Shown here piece after piece: positions 24,102 through 32,897 of a stretch of DNA of 33,635 bases (the first letter of the stretch is position 1; every line of letters begins with the position of its first letter). Under the pieces are notes generated by a model. That model did not search any database and had not been told where the DNA came from. It was given only the letters and a program-made list of their open reading frames with translations. The position numbers were made by a program, and so were the translations under genes. The DNA lies in assembly GCA_028282935.1 (NCBI GenBank), contig JANQGU010000357.1, positions 1-33,635 on the forward strand, given 5' to 3'. This DNA comes from Kiloniellales bacterium. Its GTDB lineage: Bacteria; Pseudomonadota; Alphaproteobacteria; Kiloniellales; JAKSBE01.

Positions 24102-25073
24102 ATGGAACGTCCGAACCCCAGCATGGATCCGGGGGCATTGCGCCGGCATCGCCTGGGCAACCTGCTGCAGTCGCTGATCCTGATCGCCGGCATGGCCCTG
24201 CTGCTGGCGGCCTGCGGCTGGATCGTCGCCGGCTGGACCGGCGTCGCCGTGGCCGCGGTCCTGGGCGCCTTGTCCCTGGCGATCAGCGGCCGTCTGTCGC
24301 CCGGCCTCATGCTTCGGATGTTCCGGGCCCGGCACCTGACCCGACAGGCGCTGCCGGAGGCCGTCGACGCGGTCGCCATCCTGGCCCGCCGCGCCGGTCT
24401 GGAGCCGCCGCCCCGGCTCTACTACGTCGCCAGCCCCACTCTGAACGCCTTCTCCCTGGGCCGGGGCCGGGAGGCGGTGATCGCCGTGACCAGCGGCCTG
24501 CTGCAGGCCATGACCCTGCGCGAGCTGATCGCTATCCTGGCCCACGAGATCAGCCACATCCGGCACAACGACATCTGGGTCATGAGCCTGGCGGACGTGA
24601 TGACCCGGATGACCCGCAGCATGTCCTTCCTGGGCCTCTTGTTCCTGGTCCTGAACCTGCCCTTCGCCCTGGCCGGGGTCGCCCAGATCCCCTGGCTGCT
24701 GGTGCTGCTGCTCCTCCTCGCGCCGACCCTGGGCAGCCTGCTTCAGCTCGCCCTGTCGCGGACCCGCGAGTTCGAGGCCGACCTGGGGGCGGCCCGCCTG
24801 ACCGGCGATCCGGTCGGCCTGGCACAAGCCCTGGAGCGGCTGGAGCGCCGCCAGGGACGCTTCTGGGAGGACATCTTCCTGGGCAGCCGGCGGATTCCCG
24901 ATCCGTCGCTGCTGCGCAGCCATCCCAAGACCGAGGAGCGGATCCGGCGCCTGCTGGACCTGAGGGTCGAGACGCCGCCGTTCGAGACCCGGGACGGGGC
25001 GGTCCGGCCGCGCGCGCCGCTGCGCCCGACACCCGGCCGGCCGCGTCAGCGGATCACCGGGCTCTGGTACTAG
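24102..25073 (+). CDS. M48 family zinc metallopeptidase, HtpX-like
   Basis: The 323-residue membrane metalloprotease has two hydrophobic N-terminal segments (about residues 20-65), a cytoplasmic active site HEISH (His148, Glu149, His152), and a third zinc ligand probably Glu225 in REFEADLGAARL. A second hydrophobic region lies between (MSFLGLLFLVLNLPFALAG and on). This is the HtpX plan, a quality-control protease for inner-membrane proteins. It may differ from true HtpX, so no symbol is given. The ATG at 24102 follows GGAGG (about 15 bases) and GGAAAG. The ATG at 24078 would add eight residues. It is divergent from the ThDP gene across the palindromes. Confidence 0.85.
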   Translation: MERPNPSMDPGALRRHRLGNLLQSLILIAGMALLLAACGWIVAGWTGVAVAAVLGALSLAISGRLSPGLMLRMFRARHLTRQALPEAVDAVAILARRAGLEPPPRLYYVASPTLNAFSLGRGREAVIAVTSGLLQAMTLRELIAILAHEISHIRHNDIWVMSLADVMTRMTRSMSFLGLLFLVLNLPFALAGVAQIPWLLVLLLLLAPTLGSLLQLALSRTREFEADLGAARLTGDPVGLAQALERLERRQGRFWEDIFLGSRRIPDPSLLRSHPKTEERIRRLLDLRVETPPFETRDGAVRPRAPLRPTPGRPRQRITGLWY

Positions 25074-25116
25074 TGTGGCGGGAAACGGGACGGAGGGAGG
25101 GGGATCTCGGCAGGCG

Positions 25117-25365
25117 TCAGTGCAGCGGGGTGACCGGGGCGTTGAGCTCCTCGGAGCCCCAGGCCTGATCGGCGACCCAGCTGATCGCTTCGGTCAGCTC
25201 GTCGCGGCCAAACTCGTCGGCGACGATGTCGACCGCCTCGGCAAGGCCGGCCTCGACGTTCTCCGCGTGCTGGTCACGACCGTGCGCGCGCAGGATGTTC
25301 ACGAGGATCGTCGTATTCATGATCCAGAGCGCCGCGACGCGGACGCGATAAGCTTCGTTCTCCAA
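25117..25365 (-). CDS. Hypothetical 82-residue protein with TTG start
   Basis: I recognise no family. The acidic helical product (VEAGLAEAVDIVADEFGRDELTEAISWVADQAW) has no signal peptide or clear membrane segment. The TTG at 25365 has AGGAAGG six bases upstream, far better than the later ATG at 25320. Third positions are mostly G or C, consistent with coding. It is convergent with the M48 gene and divergent from the DUF2147 gene. Confidence 0.6.
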   Translation of the reverse strand: MENEAYRVRVAALWIMNTTILVNILRAHGRDQHAENVEAGLAEAVDIVADEFGRDELTEAISWVADQAWGSEELNAPVTPLH

Positions 25366-25548
25366 GGCGTACCTTCCTGGCTTCTGCCGACAGCGGTACG
25401 GCCTGACTTGGCCGTAAGAACATCGAAACCCTACGGCATTGCCCTTACGATGCAGTTAAGATGACCCTCGCAAAACCGCGTCGAGGAGCGAGCCCGAGGC
25501 GGATTTTCCATTTATATCAATGCCCTAAGTCTGGGGGGAGGAAGAGCT

Positions 25549-25980
25549 ATGGTCAAGGGCAGGCGGCTTTGGGGGCTGGTCCTCCCGGCACTGCTCCTGT
25601 TGCCGGGATGGCCGGCGGCGGCCGGGGAGCCCGATGCCATCCTCGGCACCTATCTGAACGAGAAGCAGACCGCCCACATCGAGATCTTCAAGGACGGCGG
25701 CGCCTATTCCGGCCGGATCGTCTGGCACAAGGAGAACCGCAAGGACTACAAGAACCCCGATCCGGCCTTGCAGGACCGGCCGCTGGTCGGCTTGGTCTTC
25801 CTCAAGGGCTTCGTCTACGACCCCGAGGAGGAGGAGTGGGACAGCGGCGAGGTCTATGCGCCGGACGACGGCAAGACCTACAGCGGCTACCTCTGGCTGG
25901 AGGACGGCGTCCTCAAGATGCGCGGCTATGTCGGTATTCCTCTCTTCGGCCGCACCGCCATCCTGACCCCGCTCGAATAG
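25549..25980 (+). CDS. DUF2147 family exported protein
   Basis: The 143-residue secreted protein has a signal peptide (MVKGRRLWGLVLPALLLLPG, cleavage near AAA-GE at residue 25). The mature DUF2147 domain follows, with IEIFKDGGAYSGRIVWHKE, LVGLVFLKGF, and the end LKMRGYVGIPLFGRT, which is the family hallmark. Function is unknown. Members are small periplasmic beta-rich proteins. A strong GGGGAGG lies seven bases before the ATG. The flavin monooxygenase gene begins six bases after its stop. Confidence 0.88.
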   Translation: MVKGRRLWGLVLPALLLLPGWPAAAGEPDAILGTYLNEKQTAHIEIFKDGGAYSGRIVWHKENRKDYKNPDPALQDRPLVGLVFLKGFVYDPEEEEWDSGEVYAPDDGKTYSGYLWLEDGVLKMRGYVGIPLFGRTAILTPLE

Positions 25981-25986
25981 GCCGCC

Positions 25987-27402
25987 ATGCCGCCCACCGG
26001 TTCGATGGCCCCCAAGCTCGAGGGCCCGAGGCCCGAGGGCCCCGGTAGCGAAGGCGGGCCGCTTCGCAACGGCGCCGAGACCCCGGGCGCCGTCGTGGAC
26101 CGCTCGGAGCGCTACCTCATCGTCGGCGCCGGGCCGGCGGGCCTGGCCCAGGCCCGCGCCTTCAAGCGCGCCGGCATCGCCTTCGACCAGATCGAGCGGC
26201 ACCGCGACCTGGGCGGCATCTGGGACATCGAAAACCCCGGGACGCCGATGTACCGCTCGGCGCGCTTCATCTCCTCCAAGCGGCGCTCGGCCTTCCTCGG
26301 CTTTCCGATGCCGGCCGACTATCCGGACTATCCCGATCACGGCCGGGTCCTGGCCTACGTCAGGCGCTTCGCCGAGGCCGAGGGCCTGGTCGAGGACATC
26401 GCCTTCGGGACCGGCGCCGAATGGATCGAGCCCGAAGGCGAAGGGCTCTGGTCGCTCCGCCTCGACCGAGGGCCGCGGCGGCTCTACCGGGGCGTCGTCT
26501 GCGCCAACGGCATGACCTGGACACCGCAGAAGCCGGAGATCCGCGGCCACTTCGACGGCGAGCTGCGCCACGCGGTGAGCTACAGCGACGCCGCGGCCTA
26601 TCGCGGCCGCCGGGTGCTGGTGATCGGCGGCGGCAACACCGGCTGCGACATCGCCTGCGACCTGACCCAGCAGGCCGTGGCGACGACCCTCAGCCTGCGC
26701 CGCGGCTATCACGTCATCCCCAGGCATGTCCTGGGCCTGCCGGCGGACGTCTTCGGCGCGGCCCTGCCGGGACTGCCGCTGCGCCTGCAGCAAAGCGCCT
26801 CCCAGGGCCTGCTGCGGCTGCTGCGCGGCAATCCCCGGCGCCGGGGCTGGCCCGAGCCGGACCATCGGATCTACGAATCCCATCCGATCATCAACTCCGA
26901 GATCCTGGACCTGGTCGGAAGCGGCAGCCTGCGGCTGAAGCCGGACGTCGAGGCCTTCGACGGCCAGGAGGTCCGCTTCCGGGACGGCAGCCGCGCGGCC
27001 TTCGACGCCGTGCTCCTGGCCACGGGCTACAAGATGGCCATCCCCTTCATGGATCCGGCGCACTTCGCCTGGGCGCAGGACAGGATCGCCGGCTTCCTGA
27101 CCGCCTTCAACGCGCGCCACCGCTCGCTTTTCACCCTCGGCTTCCTGGCGATCAACGCCGGCGTCTTCGGCGACTTCGACCGCCTGGCGCACCTGGTCGC
27201 CCAGCACGTTCGGGACCAAGGCGAGAACCCGGCGCGGGCCGAGGCCTTCCGGCGGATCGTCGAGACCGAGACCCCGGACCTGACCGGCGGGCTCTCGCTG
27301 GTGCCCTCGCCCCGCCACGCCGTCTACGCCCACAACCCGACCTTCCGCGCCTACGTCGAGAAGCTGCGCCGCCGCATGGGCTGGCCGCCCTTTCCGGGCT
27401 GA
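25987..27402 (+). CDS. Flavin-containing monooxygenase family protein
   Basis: The 471-residue FAD- and NADPH-dependent monooxygenase inserts one oxygen atom into a soft nucleophile or ketone. The FAD motif GAGPAG is at 47-52, and the NADPH motif GGGNTG is at 214-219. Between them the family fingerprint FxGxxxHxxxY is intact (Phe189, His195, Tyr199). Tyrosine at the end is more like N/S-oxygenating FMOs than Baeyer-Villiger enzymes. ATGYK near the end of the second Rossmann domain is also typical. The first 40 residues are a low-complexity extension, and the ATG at 26005 would shorten it by six residues. Co-transcribed with the DUF2147 gene, but the functional link is unclear. Confidence 0.88.
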   Translation: MPPTGSMAPKLEGPRPEGPGSEGGPLRNGAETPGAVVDRSERYLIVGAGPAGLAQARAFKRAGIAFDQIERHRDLGGIWDIENPGTPMYRSARFISSKRRSAFLGFPMPADYPDYPDHGRVLAYVRRFAEAEGLVEDIAFGTGAEWIEPEGEGLWSLRLDRGPRRLYRGVVCANGMTWTPQKPEIRGHFDGELRHAVSYSDAAAYRGRRVLVIGGGNTGCDIACDLTQQAVATTLSLRRGYHVIPRHVLGLPADVFGAALPGLPLRLQQSASQGLLRLLRGNPRRRGWPEPDHRIYESHPIINSEILDLVGSGSLRLKPDVEAFDGQEVRFRDGSRAAFDAVLLATGYKMAIPFMDPAHFAWAQDRIAGFLTAFNARHRSLFTLGFLAINAGVFGDFDRLAHLVAQHVRDQGENPARAEAFRRIVETETPDLTGGLSLVPSPRHAVYAHNPTFRAYVEKLRRRMGWPPFPG

Positions 27403-27415
27403 GCGCGCGGCAATA

Positions 27416-27431
27416 CTTGATCTGAATCAAG
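27416..27431 (+). promoter_or_regulatory. FNR/FixK-type binding box upstream of the ABC exporter operon
   Basis: TTGAT-CTGA-ATCAA (27417-27430) is a perfect match to the FNR/FixK consensus TTGAT-N4-ATCAA, and outer C and G extend the palindrome. Its centre is 84 bases before the start codon. A box centred at -41.5 would put the transcript start near 27465 and a -10 near 27453-27458, where TTACTA is found. Confidence 0.7.
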
Positions 27432-27507
27432 GCTGCCGCCCTTCAGGCCCGGTTACTAGGGCTGACCCTTTCGGGCGGGAAGGCAAGAGCGCCAGAGGTC
27501 CTGCAGG

Positions 27508-28266
27508 ATGAGCACAGCCGCCGACGCCCAGTCTCCGGATCCGGCCGAGCCGGCGCGCACGCGCGGGGTGACCTTGCGCGCCTGCGGCCTGACCAAGGTC
27601 TACGGCAGCGGCGAGGTGGCCGTCCACGCACTGCGCGGGGTCGATCTCGATCTCTACGAGTCCGAGCTGCTGGTCCTGCTCGGCGCCTCGGGCAGCGGCA
27701 AGTCGACCCTGCTCAACATCCTCGGCGGGCTCGACCGGCCGAGCGACGGCCGGGTCTGGTTCCGCGACCTGGACCTGACCGCCGCCAGCGAGTCGGCCCT
27801 GACCCGCTACCGCCGCGACCACGTCGGCTTCGTCTTCCAGTTCTACAACCTGATGCCCAGCCTGACGGCGCTGGAGAACGTCGCCCTGGTGACCGAGATC
27901 GCGCCCAAACCCATGGCCCCGGCCGAGGCCCTGGCGCTGGTCGGGCTGGAGGACCGCCTGAACCACTTCCCGGCCCAGCTCTCCGGCGGCGAGCAGCAGC
28001 GGGTCGCCATCGCCCGGGCCATCGCCAAGCGGCCCGACGTCCTGCTCTGCGACGAGCCGACCGGCGCCCTGGACAGCACCACCGGAATCCGGGTCCTGGA
28101 GGCCATCGAGTCGGTCAACCGCAACCTGGGCACGACCACGGCGCTGATCACCCACAACGCGCCGATCGCCAGCATCGCCGACCGGGTGGTGCGCTTCGGC
28201 GACGGCCACATCGTGGAGGTGACCGAGAACCCGGACCGCCGGCCCGCCCACGAGCTGGAGTGGTAG
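27508..28266 (+). CDS. ABC exporter ATPase (LolD/MacB-type)
   Basis: The 252-residue cytoplasmic ATPase is of the MacB/LolD class. Walker A is GASGSGKST (59-67), the signature is LSGGEQQR (158-165), and Walker B is LLCDEP (179-184) followed by TGALDS. The Q-loop region [18 protein letters not shown] is characteristic of this class. It energises the permease that begins four bases after its stop. AGAGG lies about nine bases before the ATG. No substrate can be read from the sequence. Confidence 0.93.
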   Translation: MSTAADAQSPDPAEPARTRGVTLRACGLTKVYGSGEVAVHALRGVDLDLYESELLVLLGASGSGKSTLLNILGGLDRPSDGRVWFRDLDLTAASESALTRYRRDHVGFVFQFYNLMPSLTALENVALVTEIAPKPMAPAEALALVGLEDRLNHFPAQLSGGEQQRVAIARAIAKRPDVLLCDEPTGALDSTTGIRVLEAIESVNRNLGTTTALITHNAPIASIADRVVRFGDGHIVEVTENPDRRPAHELEW

Positions 28267-28270
28267 GACG

Positions 28271-30628
28271 GTGCGCGCGCTGAACCGGAAGCTCCTGCGC
28301 GACCTCTGGCGGCTGCGCGGCCAGGTGCTGGCCATCGCCCTGGTCATCGCCTCCGGGGTGGCGGTGCTGGTCATGTCGCTGACCGCCCTGGAGGCCCTGC
28401 AGGGCACCGCCGAGGCCTACTACGAGCGCTACCGCTTCGCCCAGGTCTTCGCCAGCGTCAAGCGGGCGCCCGAGCGCCTGGCCTCGCGGATCGCGGCCCT
28501 GCCCGGCGTCCAGGCGGTGGAGACCCGGATCGTCGAGCTGGCGATCCTGGACATCGAAGGCTTCGCCGAGCCGGTCATCGGCATCCTGGCCTCCATCCCC
28601 GAGCGGGGCGAGCCGCAGCTCAACCGCCTGGCCCTGCGCCAGGGGCGCTTCGTGGCCCCCGGCCGCCCGGACGAGGTGGTGATCAGCGAGTCCTTCTCCG
28701 AAGGCCACGGCCTCGGGCCCGGCGATCACCTGCACGCCATCATGAACGGCCACAAGCGGCGCCTGGACGTGGTCGGGGTCGCCCTCTCGCCGGAGTACGT
28801 CTATTCGATCGGCCCCGGCGCCCTGATGCCCGACGACCAGCGCTTCGGCGTGCTGTGGATGGGCGAGGAGGCGCTGGCCGCGGCCTACGACCTGGACGGC
28901 GCCTTCAACGACGTGGCGCTGTCGCTGCTGCGCGGCGCCGCCTCGGAAGACGTCATCGACCGCCTGGACCTGCTGCTGGCGCGCTACGGCGGGATCGGCG
29001 CCTTCGACCGCAAGGACCAGGTCTCGAACTGGTTCGTCATGAACGAGCTGGACCAGCTGAAGAACCTGGCCACGATCCTGCCGACGATCTTCCTCTCGGT
29101 CGCGGCCTTCCTGACCAACATGGTGCTCAACCGGCTGATCGCGATCGAGCGCAGCGAGATCGGCCTGGTCAAGGCCTTCGGTTATTCCAGCCTGGAGATC
29201 GGCTGGCACTACATGAAGCTGGTCATGGCCATCGCCGGGCTCGGGATCGTGATCGGCTGGAGTCTCGGCTCCTGGCTGGGCAACTTCCTGACCGAGACCT
29301 TGGCCGAGCAATACCGCTTTCCCTTCATCTACTACCGCCCGGGGCCGGCGGCCTATGCCATCGCCGCCCTGGTCAGCCTGGGCGCGGCCCTGCTCGGCAC
29401 CTGGGGCGCCGTGCGCCGCGCGGTGGCGCTGCCGCCGGCCGAGGCGATGCAGCCGCCGGCGCCGCCGCTCTACCGGCGGACCCGCATGGGCGCCCTGGCC
29501 GCAAGGCTGGACCAGCCGACCCGGATGATCTTCCGGCAGATCCTGCGCTGGCCGCTGCGCTCGGCCATGACCTCGCTCGGCGTGGCGCTGGCGATCGCCG
29601 TGCTGATCATCTCGCTGCACTGGCTCGATTCCATCACCCACATGGTCCAGGTCTACTTCTTCGATGCCCAGCACCAGGACGTCACCGTGGCCCTGGTCGA
29701 GCCGCAGTCGAGTGTCGTGACCCGCGAGTTCGCGCGCCTGCCCGGCGTCCTGGCGGTCGAGCCCGGCCGCCAGCTCTCCGTCCGCTTCCGCAGCGGCCAG
29801 CGCGAAAAGCGCGAGTCGATCTCCGGCCTGCCGCGGGACGCCTGGATGCAGCCGGCCTACGACGCCGGGGGCGAGGCCGTGGCGATCCCGCCGGAAGGCC
29901 TGGTGCTGTCCAAGAAGCTGGCCGAGATCCTCGCCGTCGGCCGCGGCGACAGCGTCACCGTCGAGGTCCTGGAGGGCCGCCGCCCGGTCCGCGAGGTGCC
30001 GGTCGCCGGGGTAGTCGAGACCTACATCGGCACCGCGGCCTACATGAGCCTGGAAGCGGCGAACCGGATGATGCGCGAGCGGCCCTCGGTCGACCTTCTG
30101 CACCTCCTGGTGGACCCGCGGCAGCAGGCCGCCCTCTTCGCCGAGCTCAAGGAGCTGCCGGAGGTCTCGGCGGTGATGCTGCGGCGGGCGACCGTGGACA
30201 AGTTCTACGAGACCATGGCGCGGATCATGTACATCTTCATCACCTTCTACATCGTCTTCGCCTGCACCCTGGCGGTCGGCGTGGCCTACAACTCGGCCCG
30301 CATCGCGCTGTCGGAGCGCGGCCGCGAGCTGGCGACCCTGCGGGTCCTGGGCATGAGCCGCCTGGAGATCTCCTATATCCTGCTGGGCGAGGTCGCGATC
30401 CTGGTGTTCATCGGCCTGCCGCTGGGCTGCCTCTGCGGCGCCGGCCTGGCTTGGCTGGTCACCGACCTCTTCGAGACCGATCTCTACAGGGTGCCGCTGG
30501 TCATCGAGCCCTCGACCTTCGGATATTCGATCCTGATCGCGGTCGCGGCGACCGTGGTCTCGGCCGCCCTGGTGCGCCGGCGGGTCGATCGCCTGGACCT
30601 GATCGCCGTTCTGAAAACACGGGAGTAG
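28271..30628 (+). CDS. ABC exporter permease of FtsX/MacB type, duplicated (eight TM)
   Basis: The 785-residue permease is GTG-initiated (AGGACG directly before the start). It contains two FtsX-like four-helix modules. The first has a single helix near residues 15-40, a periplasmic domain (about 45-250), and helices at roughly 270-385. The second has a helix near 430-455 ([21 protein letters not shown]), another periplasmic domain, and three helices at about 645-780. Together with the ATPase and adaptor it forms a tripartite-type exporter, likely moving a molecule across the periplasm. No outer-membrane channel gene is in view. Confidence 0.9.
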   Translation: MRALNRKLLRDLWRLRGQVLAIALVIASGVAVLVMSLTALEALQGTAEAYYERYRFAQVFASVKRAPERLASRIAALPGVQAVETRIVELAILDIEGFAEPVIGILASIPERGEPQLNRLALRQGRFVAPGRPDEVVISESFSEGHGLGPGDHLHAIMNGHKRRLDVVGVALSPEYVYSIGPGALMPDDQRFGVLWMGEEALAAAYDLDGAFNDVALSLLRGAASEDVIDRLDLLLARYGGIGAFDRKDQVSNWFVMNELDQLKNLATILPTIFLSVAAFLTNMVLNRLIAIERSEIGLVKAFGYSSLEIGWHYMKLVMAIAGLGIVIGWSLGSWLGNFLTETLAEQYRFPFIYYRPGPAAYAIAALVSLGAALLGTWGAVRRAVALPPAEAMQPPAPPLYRRTRMGALAARLDQPTRMIFRQILRWPLRSAMTSLGVALAIAVLIISLHWLDSITHMVQVYFFDAQHQDVTVALVEPQSSVVTREFARLPGVLAVEPGRQLSVRFRSGQREKRESISGLPRDAWMQPAYDAGGEAVAIPPEGLVLSKKLAEILAVGRGDSVTVEVLEGRRPVREVPVAGVVETYIGTAAYMSLEAANRMMRERPSVDLLHLLVDPRQQAALFAELKELPEVSAVMLRRATVDKFYETMARIMYIFITFYIVFACTLAVGVAYNSARIALSERGRELATLRVLGMSRLEISYILLGEVAILVFIGLPLGCLCGAGLAWLVTDLFETDLYRVPLVIEPSTFGYSILIAVAATVVSAALVRRRVDRLDLIAVLKTRE

Positions 30629-30634
30629 CCTGGG

Positions 30635-31843
30635 ATGGGCGTTGCAACGCGGCGAATCCTCTTCTGGGGCGTCTTGCTCTTGCTCCTGGCGGCGGGACTG
30701 TTCTACGCCTTCCGGCCGCAGCCGGTGCCGGTCGACTTCGCCCGGGTCGAGCGCGGCCCGCTGGTCGTCACCGTCAGCGAGGAGGGCGAGACCCGGGTTC
30801 GCGACGTCTTCGTGCTCTCGGCGCCCATCGCCGGCCGCTCCAGGCGCATCGAGGCGGAGGTCGGCGACCCGGTCGTCGCCGGCCAGACCGTGGTCGCCGA
30901 GATCGAGCCCATCGATCCCGCCTTTCTGGACGTGCGCAGCGAGGCCCAGGCCAAGGCGGCGATCCGCACCGCGGAGGCGGCGCGCGACCTGGCCGGGGCC
31001 GAGCTCGACCGGGCCCAGGCCGACCTGGTCTTCGCCGAGGCCGAGGTCAAGCGCGCCCGGCGCCTGATCCGCGACGACACCATCTCGCAGCGCCGGCTGG
31101 ACGAGGACGAGCGCGCCTACAAGACCGCCAAGGCCAACCTGGCCACGGCGCAGGCGGCCCTGGACATGCGCGGCGCCGAGCTGGAGCGGGCGCGGGCCGA
31201 GCTGCTGTCGCCGCTGGCGGCCCGCGGCCTGAAGACCAACTGTCCCTGCGTGCCGGTGACCGCGCCGGTCAGCGGCCGGGTCCTGCGGGTGATCCACGAA
31301 AGCGAGGGCGTGGTCTCGCCCGGCCAGCCCCTGATCGAGATCGGCGACCCGGAAGACCTGGAGATCGTCGCCGACCTGCTGTCGACCGAGGCGGTCAAGG
31401 TCGAGCCCGGGCAGCGGGTGATGGTCGAGGAATGGGGCGGCGGCGCCGCGCTCGCCGGCCGGGTCGAGCGGGTCGAGCCCTACGGCTTCACCAAGGTCTC
31501 GGCCCTGGGCATCGAGGAGCAGCGGGTCAACGTCATCATCGACTTCACCGATCCGCCGGCGCAGTGGCAACGCCTGGGCCACGGCTATCGCGTCGAGGCG
31601 CGGATCGTGCTCTGGGAAAGCGAGGATGTCCTGAAGGTGCCGCTGAGCGCGCTGTTCCGGGACGGCGAGGACTGGGCGATCTTCGTCGAGGCCGAGGGCC
31701 GGGCCGAGAAGCGCCGCATCGAGCCGGGCCGGCAGAACGGGCTGGACTCCGAGATCCTCGAGGGCCTCGACGCCGGCCAGCGGATCGTCCTGCACCCCAG
31801 CGACCGGGTGGTCGACGGCGTGCGCCTGACCGCGCGCGACTGA
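30635..31843 (+). CDS. HlyD-family periplasmic adaptor (membrane fusion protein)
   Basis: The 402-residue adaptor has an N-terminal membrane anchor (about residues 7-26) and a split lipoyl domain (VEAEV-type IEAEVGDPVVAGQTVVAEIEP and later VTAPVSGRVLRVIHESEGVVSPGQ). A long coiled-coil hairpin lies between (about 105-200, rich in Ala/Glu/Arg), and beta-barrel and membrane-proximal domains follow. An unusual Cys-Pro-Cys (about residues 206-208, KTNCPCVPVTAP) sits at the tip-proximal end of the lipoyl domain. It starts six bases after the permease stop, so it is the third gene of the operon. Confidence 0.9.
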   Translation: MGVATRRILFWGVLLLLLAAGLFYAFRPQPVPVDFARVERGPLVVTVSEEGETRVRDVFVLSAPIAGRSRRIEAEVGDPVVAGQTVVAEIEPIDPAFLDVRSEAQAKAAIRTAEAARDLAGAELDRAQADLVFAEAEVKRARRLIRDDTISQRRLDEDERAYKTAKANLATAQAALDMRGAELERARAELLSPLAARGLKTNCPCVPVTAPVSGRVLRVIHESEGVVSPGQPLIEIGDPEDLEIVADLLSTEAVKVEPGQRVMVEEWGGGAALAGRVERVEPYGFTKVSALGIEEQRVNVIIDFTDPPAQWQRLGHGYRVEARIVLWESEDVLKVPLSALFRDGEDWAIFVEAEGRAEKRRIEPGRQNGLDSEILEGLDAGQRIVLHPSDRVVDGVRLTARD

Positions 31844-31908
31844 GTCCGCACGCCTCGTACCAGCGAGCCTATGAAAAGTGGCATTGCTGCCCTTAGGCCT
31901 TCGGCCTT

Positions 31909-31977
31909 CTCATGCTTCGACGGGCTCAGCATGAGGAGGGTTCCTCACCTCGTCCTGAGCCTGTCGAAGGGCGAGGT
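31909..31977. repeat. REP-like double palindrome after the ABC operon
   Basis: A pair of inverted units. The first is a hairpin CTCATGCT/AGCATGAG (31909-31935) and the second ACCTCG/CGAGGT (31947-31977). Their cores, CTTCGACGGGCTCAG (31915-31929) and CTGAGCCTGTCGAAG (31955-31969), are complementary to each other with one G-T, so the whole can also fold as one long hairpin. Sequences with a CTTCGACnnGCTCAG core are widespread extragenic palindromes in alphaproteobacteria. A small hairpin AGGCC-TTC-GGCCT (31895-31907) precedes it. Confidence 0.75.
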
Positions 31978-32042
31978 CGGCACGCCCTCGATGATCACGG
32001 GCTGATTCCCTTCGTCAGCTCATTGGAGTAACAAGGACGACG

Positions 32043-32726
32043 TCACGGGGCCCGGACCGGGACCTCCAGGAAGACGCCGAACTCCCGCGCGAAGTTGCAG
32101 CTGACCCGGCCGTGGACCCGGCCCTGCTCGTCGTAGAAGCGGCCGCTGTCCCGCAGCGGGATGATGGCTTCGTGCCAGACCCCGGGGTGGATGTAGAAGC
32201 CCTTGCCGCCGTCGAAGTAGAAGGCGGTGAAGCTCTCCGGCGTCACGTCGTCTCCGGGCAGGGCGGCGATGGTGACGAAGGGGCAGCCGTCCAGGGGATA
32301 GAAGAGCTGGCCGCCGTCGGGGTGGTAGTTGGCGTGCCACAGCAGGAGGCGCGAGCGGTCCGGCGCCGGGTTCTCGGCCGAGGCGGCTTCCGGATCGCGG
32401 CACCAGCCGAAGAGGTAGTGGCCGCCGACCGCCTCGTTGCGGCCGTAGAGCAGGTCGCCCTTCCAGGCGAACTCGAAGTGTCCCGAGGTCGTCCCGCCCT
32501 CGATGCCGGTGCCGGGATCCAGCTTGCGCCAGCCGGCGAGCGGCCAGGGCACGATCTCGATCTCGAAGTCCCGATGGTCCTCGACCAGCTCGCCGTAGCC
32601 GCGCAGCGCCTCCGGCGTCGCCGCGACCAGCGGCACCGGGACCCGCGGCAGGCGGCCCGGCACCTCGGGCTTCAGATAGTCGACCGGATCGGCAAAGGCA
32701 CCGGCGGACCCTTCGACTGATCGCAT
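32043..32726 (-). CDS. Ureidoglycolate lyase (AllA)-like cupin protein
   Basis: The 227-residue protein resembles the AllA family (PF04115). The visible family core is LFYPLDGCPFVTIAAL, followed by FTAFYFDGGKGFYIHPGVWHEAIIPL, with the cupin-like HPGVWH. AllA releases urea from ureidoglycolate in purine and allantoin breakdown. No other allantoin genes are in view, and the protein is about 65 residues longer than E. coli AllA, so the actual substrate is uncertain. The ATG at 32726 has GGGGGAG seven bases upstream, preferred over the longer frame from 32816. It is divergent from the next gene. Confidence 0.75.
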   Translation of the reverse strand: MRSVEGSAGAFADPVDYLKPEVPGRLPRVPVPLVAATPEALRGYGELVEDHRDFEIEIVPWPLAGWRKLDPGTGIEGGTTSGHFEFAWKGDLLYGRNEAVGGHYLFGWCRDPEAASAENPAPDRSRLLLWHANYHPDGGQLFYPLDGCPFVTIAALPGDDVTPESFTAFYFDGGKGFYIHPGVWHEAIIPLRDSGRFYDEQGRVHGRVSCNFAREFGVFLEVPVRAP

Positions 32727-32897
32727 CTTTTCACTCCCCCATCGCCAGGGGCGCAGCTTAGCATCCTCCCGCGCCCGGACCGCTCCCTGCCTAGATTTCT
32801 TCACGAAAAGCCGCAAAGCGACCGCAATCCCGGCGTCCTCCCGCCCAGCTCGTGCTTCGGAATGGGGCCTCGGCTTCGTCCAGCCTCGGGGGGTTCC

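Noticed and set aside
25507-25520. Second FNR/CRP-like site before the DUF2147 gene (TCCAT-TTAT-ATCAA)
   Set aside because: Only one half-site is perfect. The other matches three of five bases. It is also too close to the start codon (29 bases) for the usual class II position.
28148-31795. A 1215-codon open frame on the minus strand opposite the ABC exporter
   Set aside because: Antisense shadow of two well-supported genes, rich in Asp/Gly/His/Gln as expected of such shadows, with no domain of its own.
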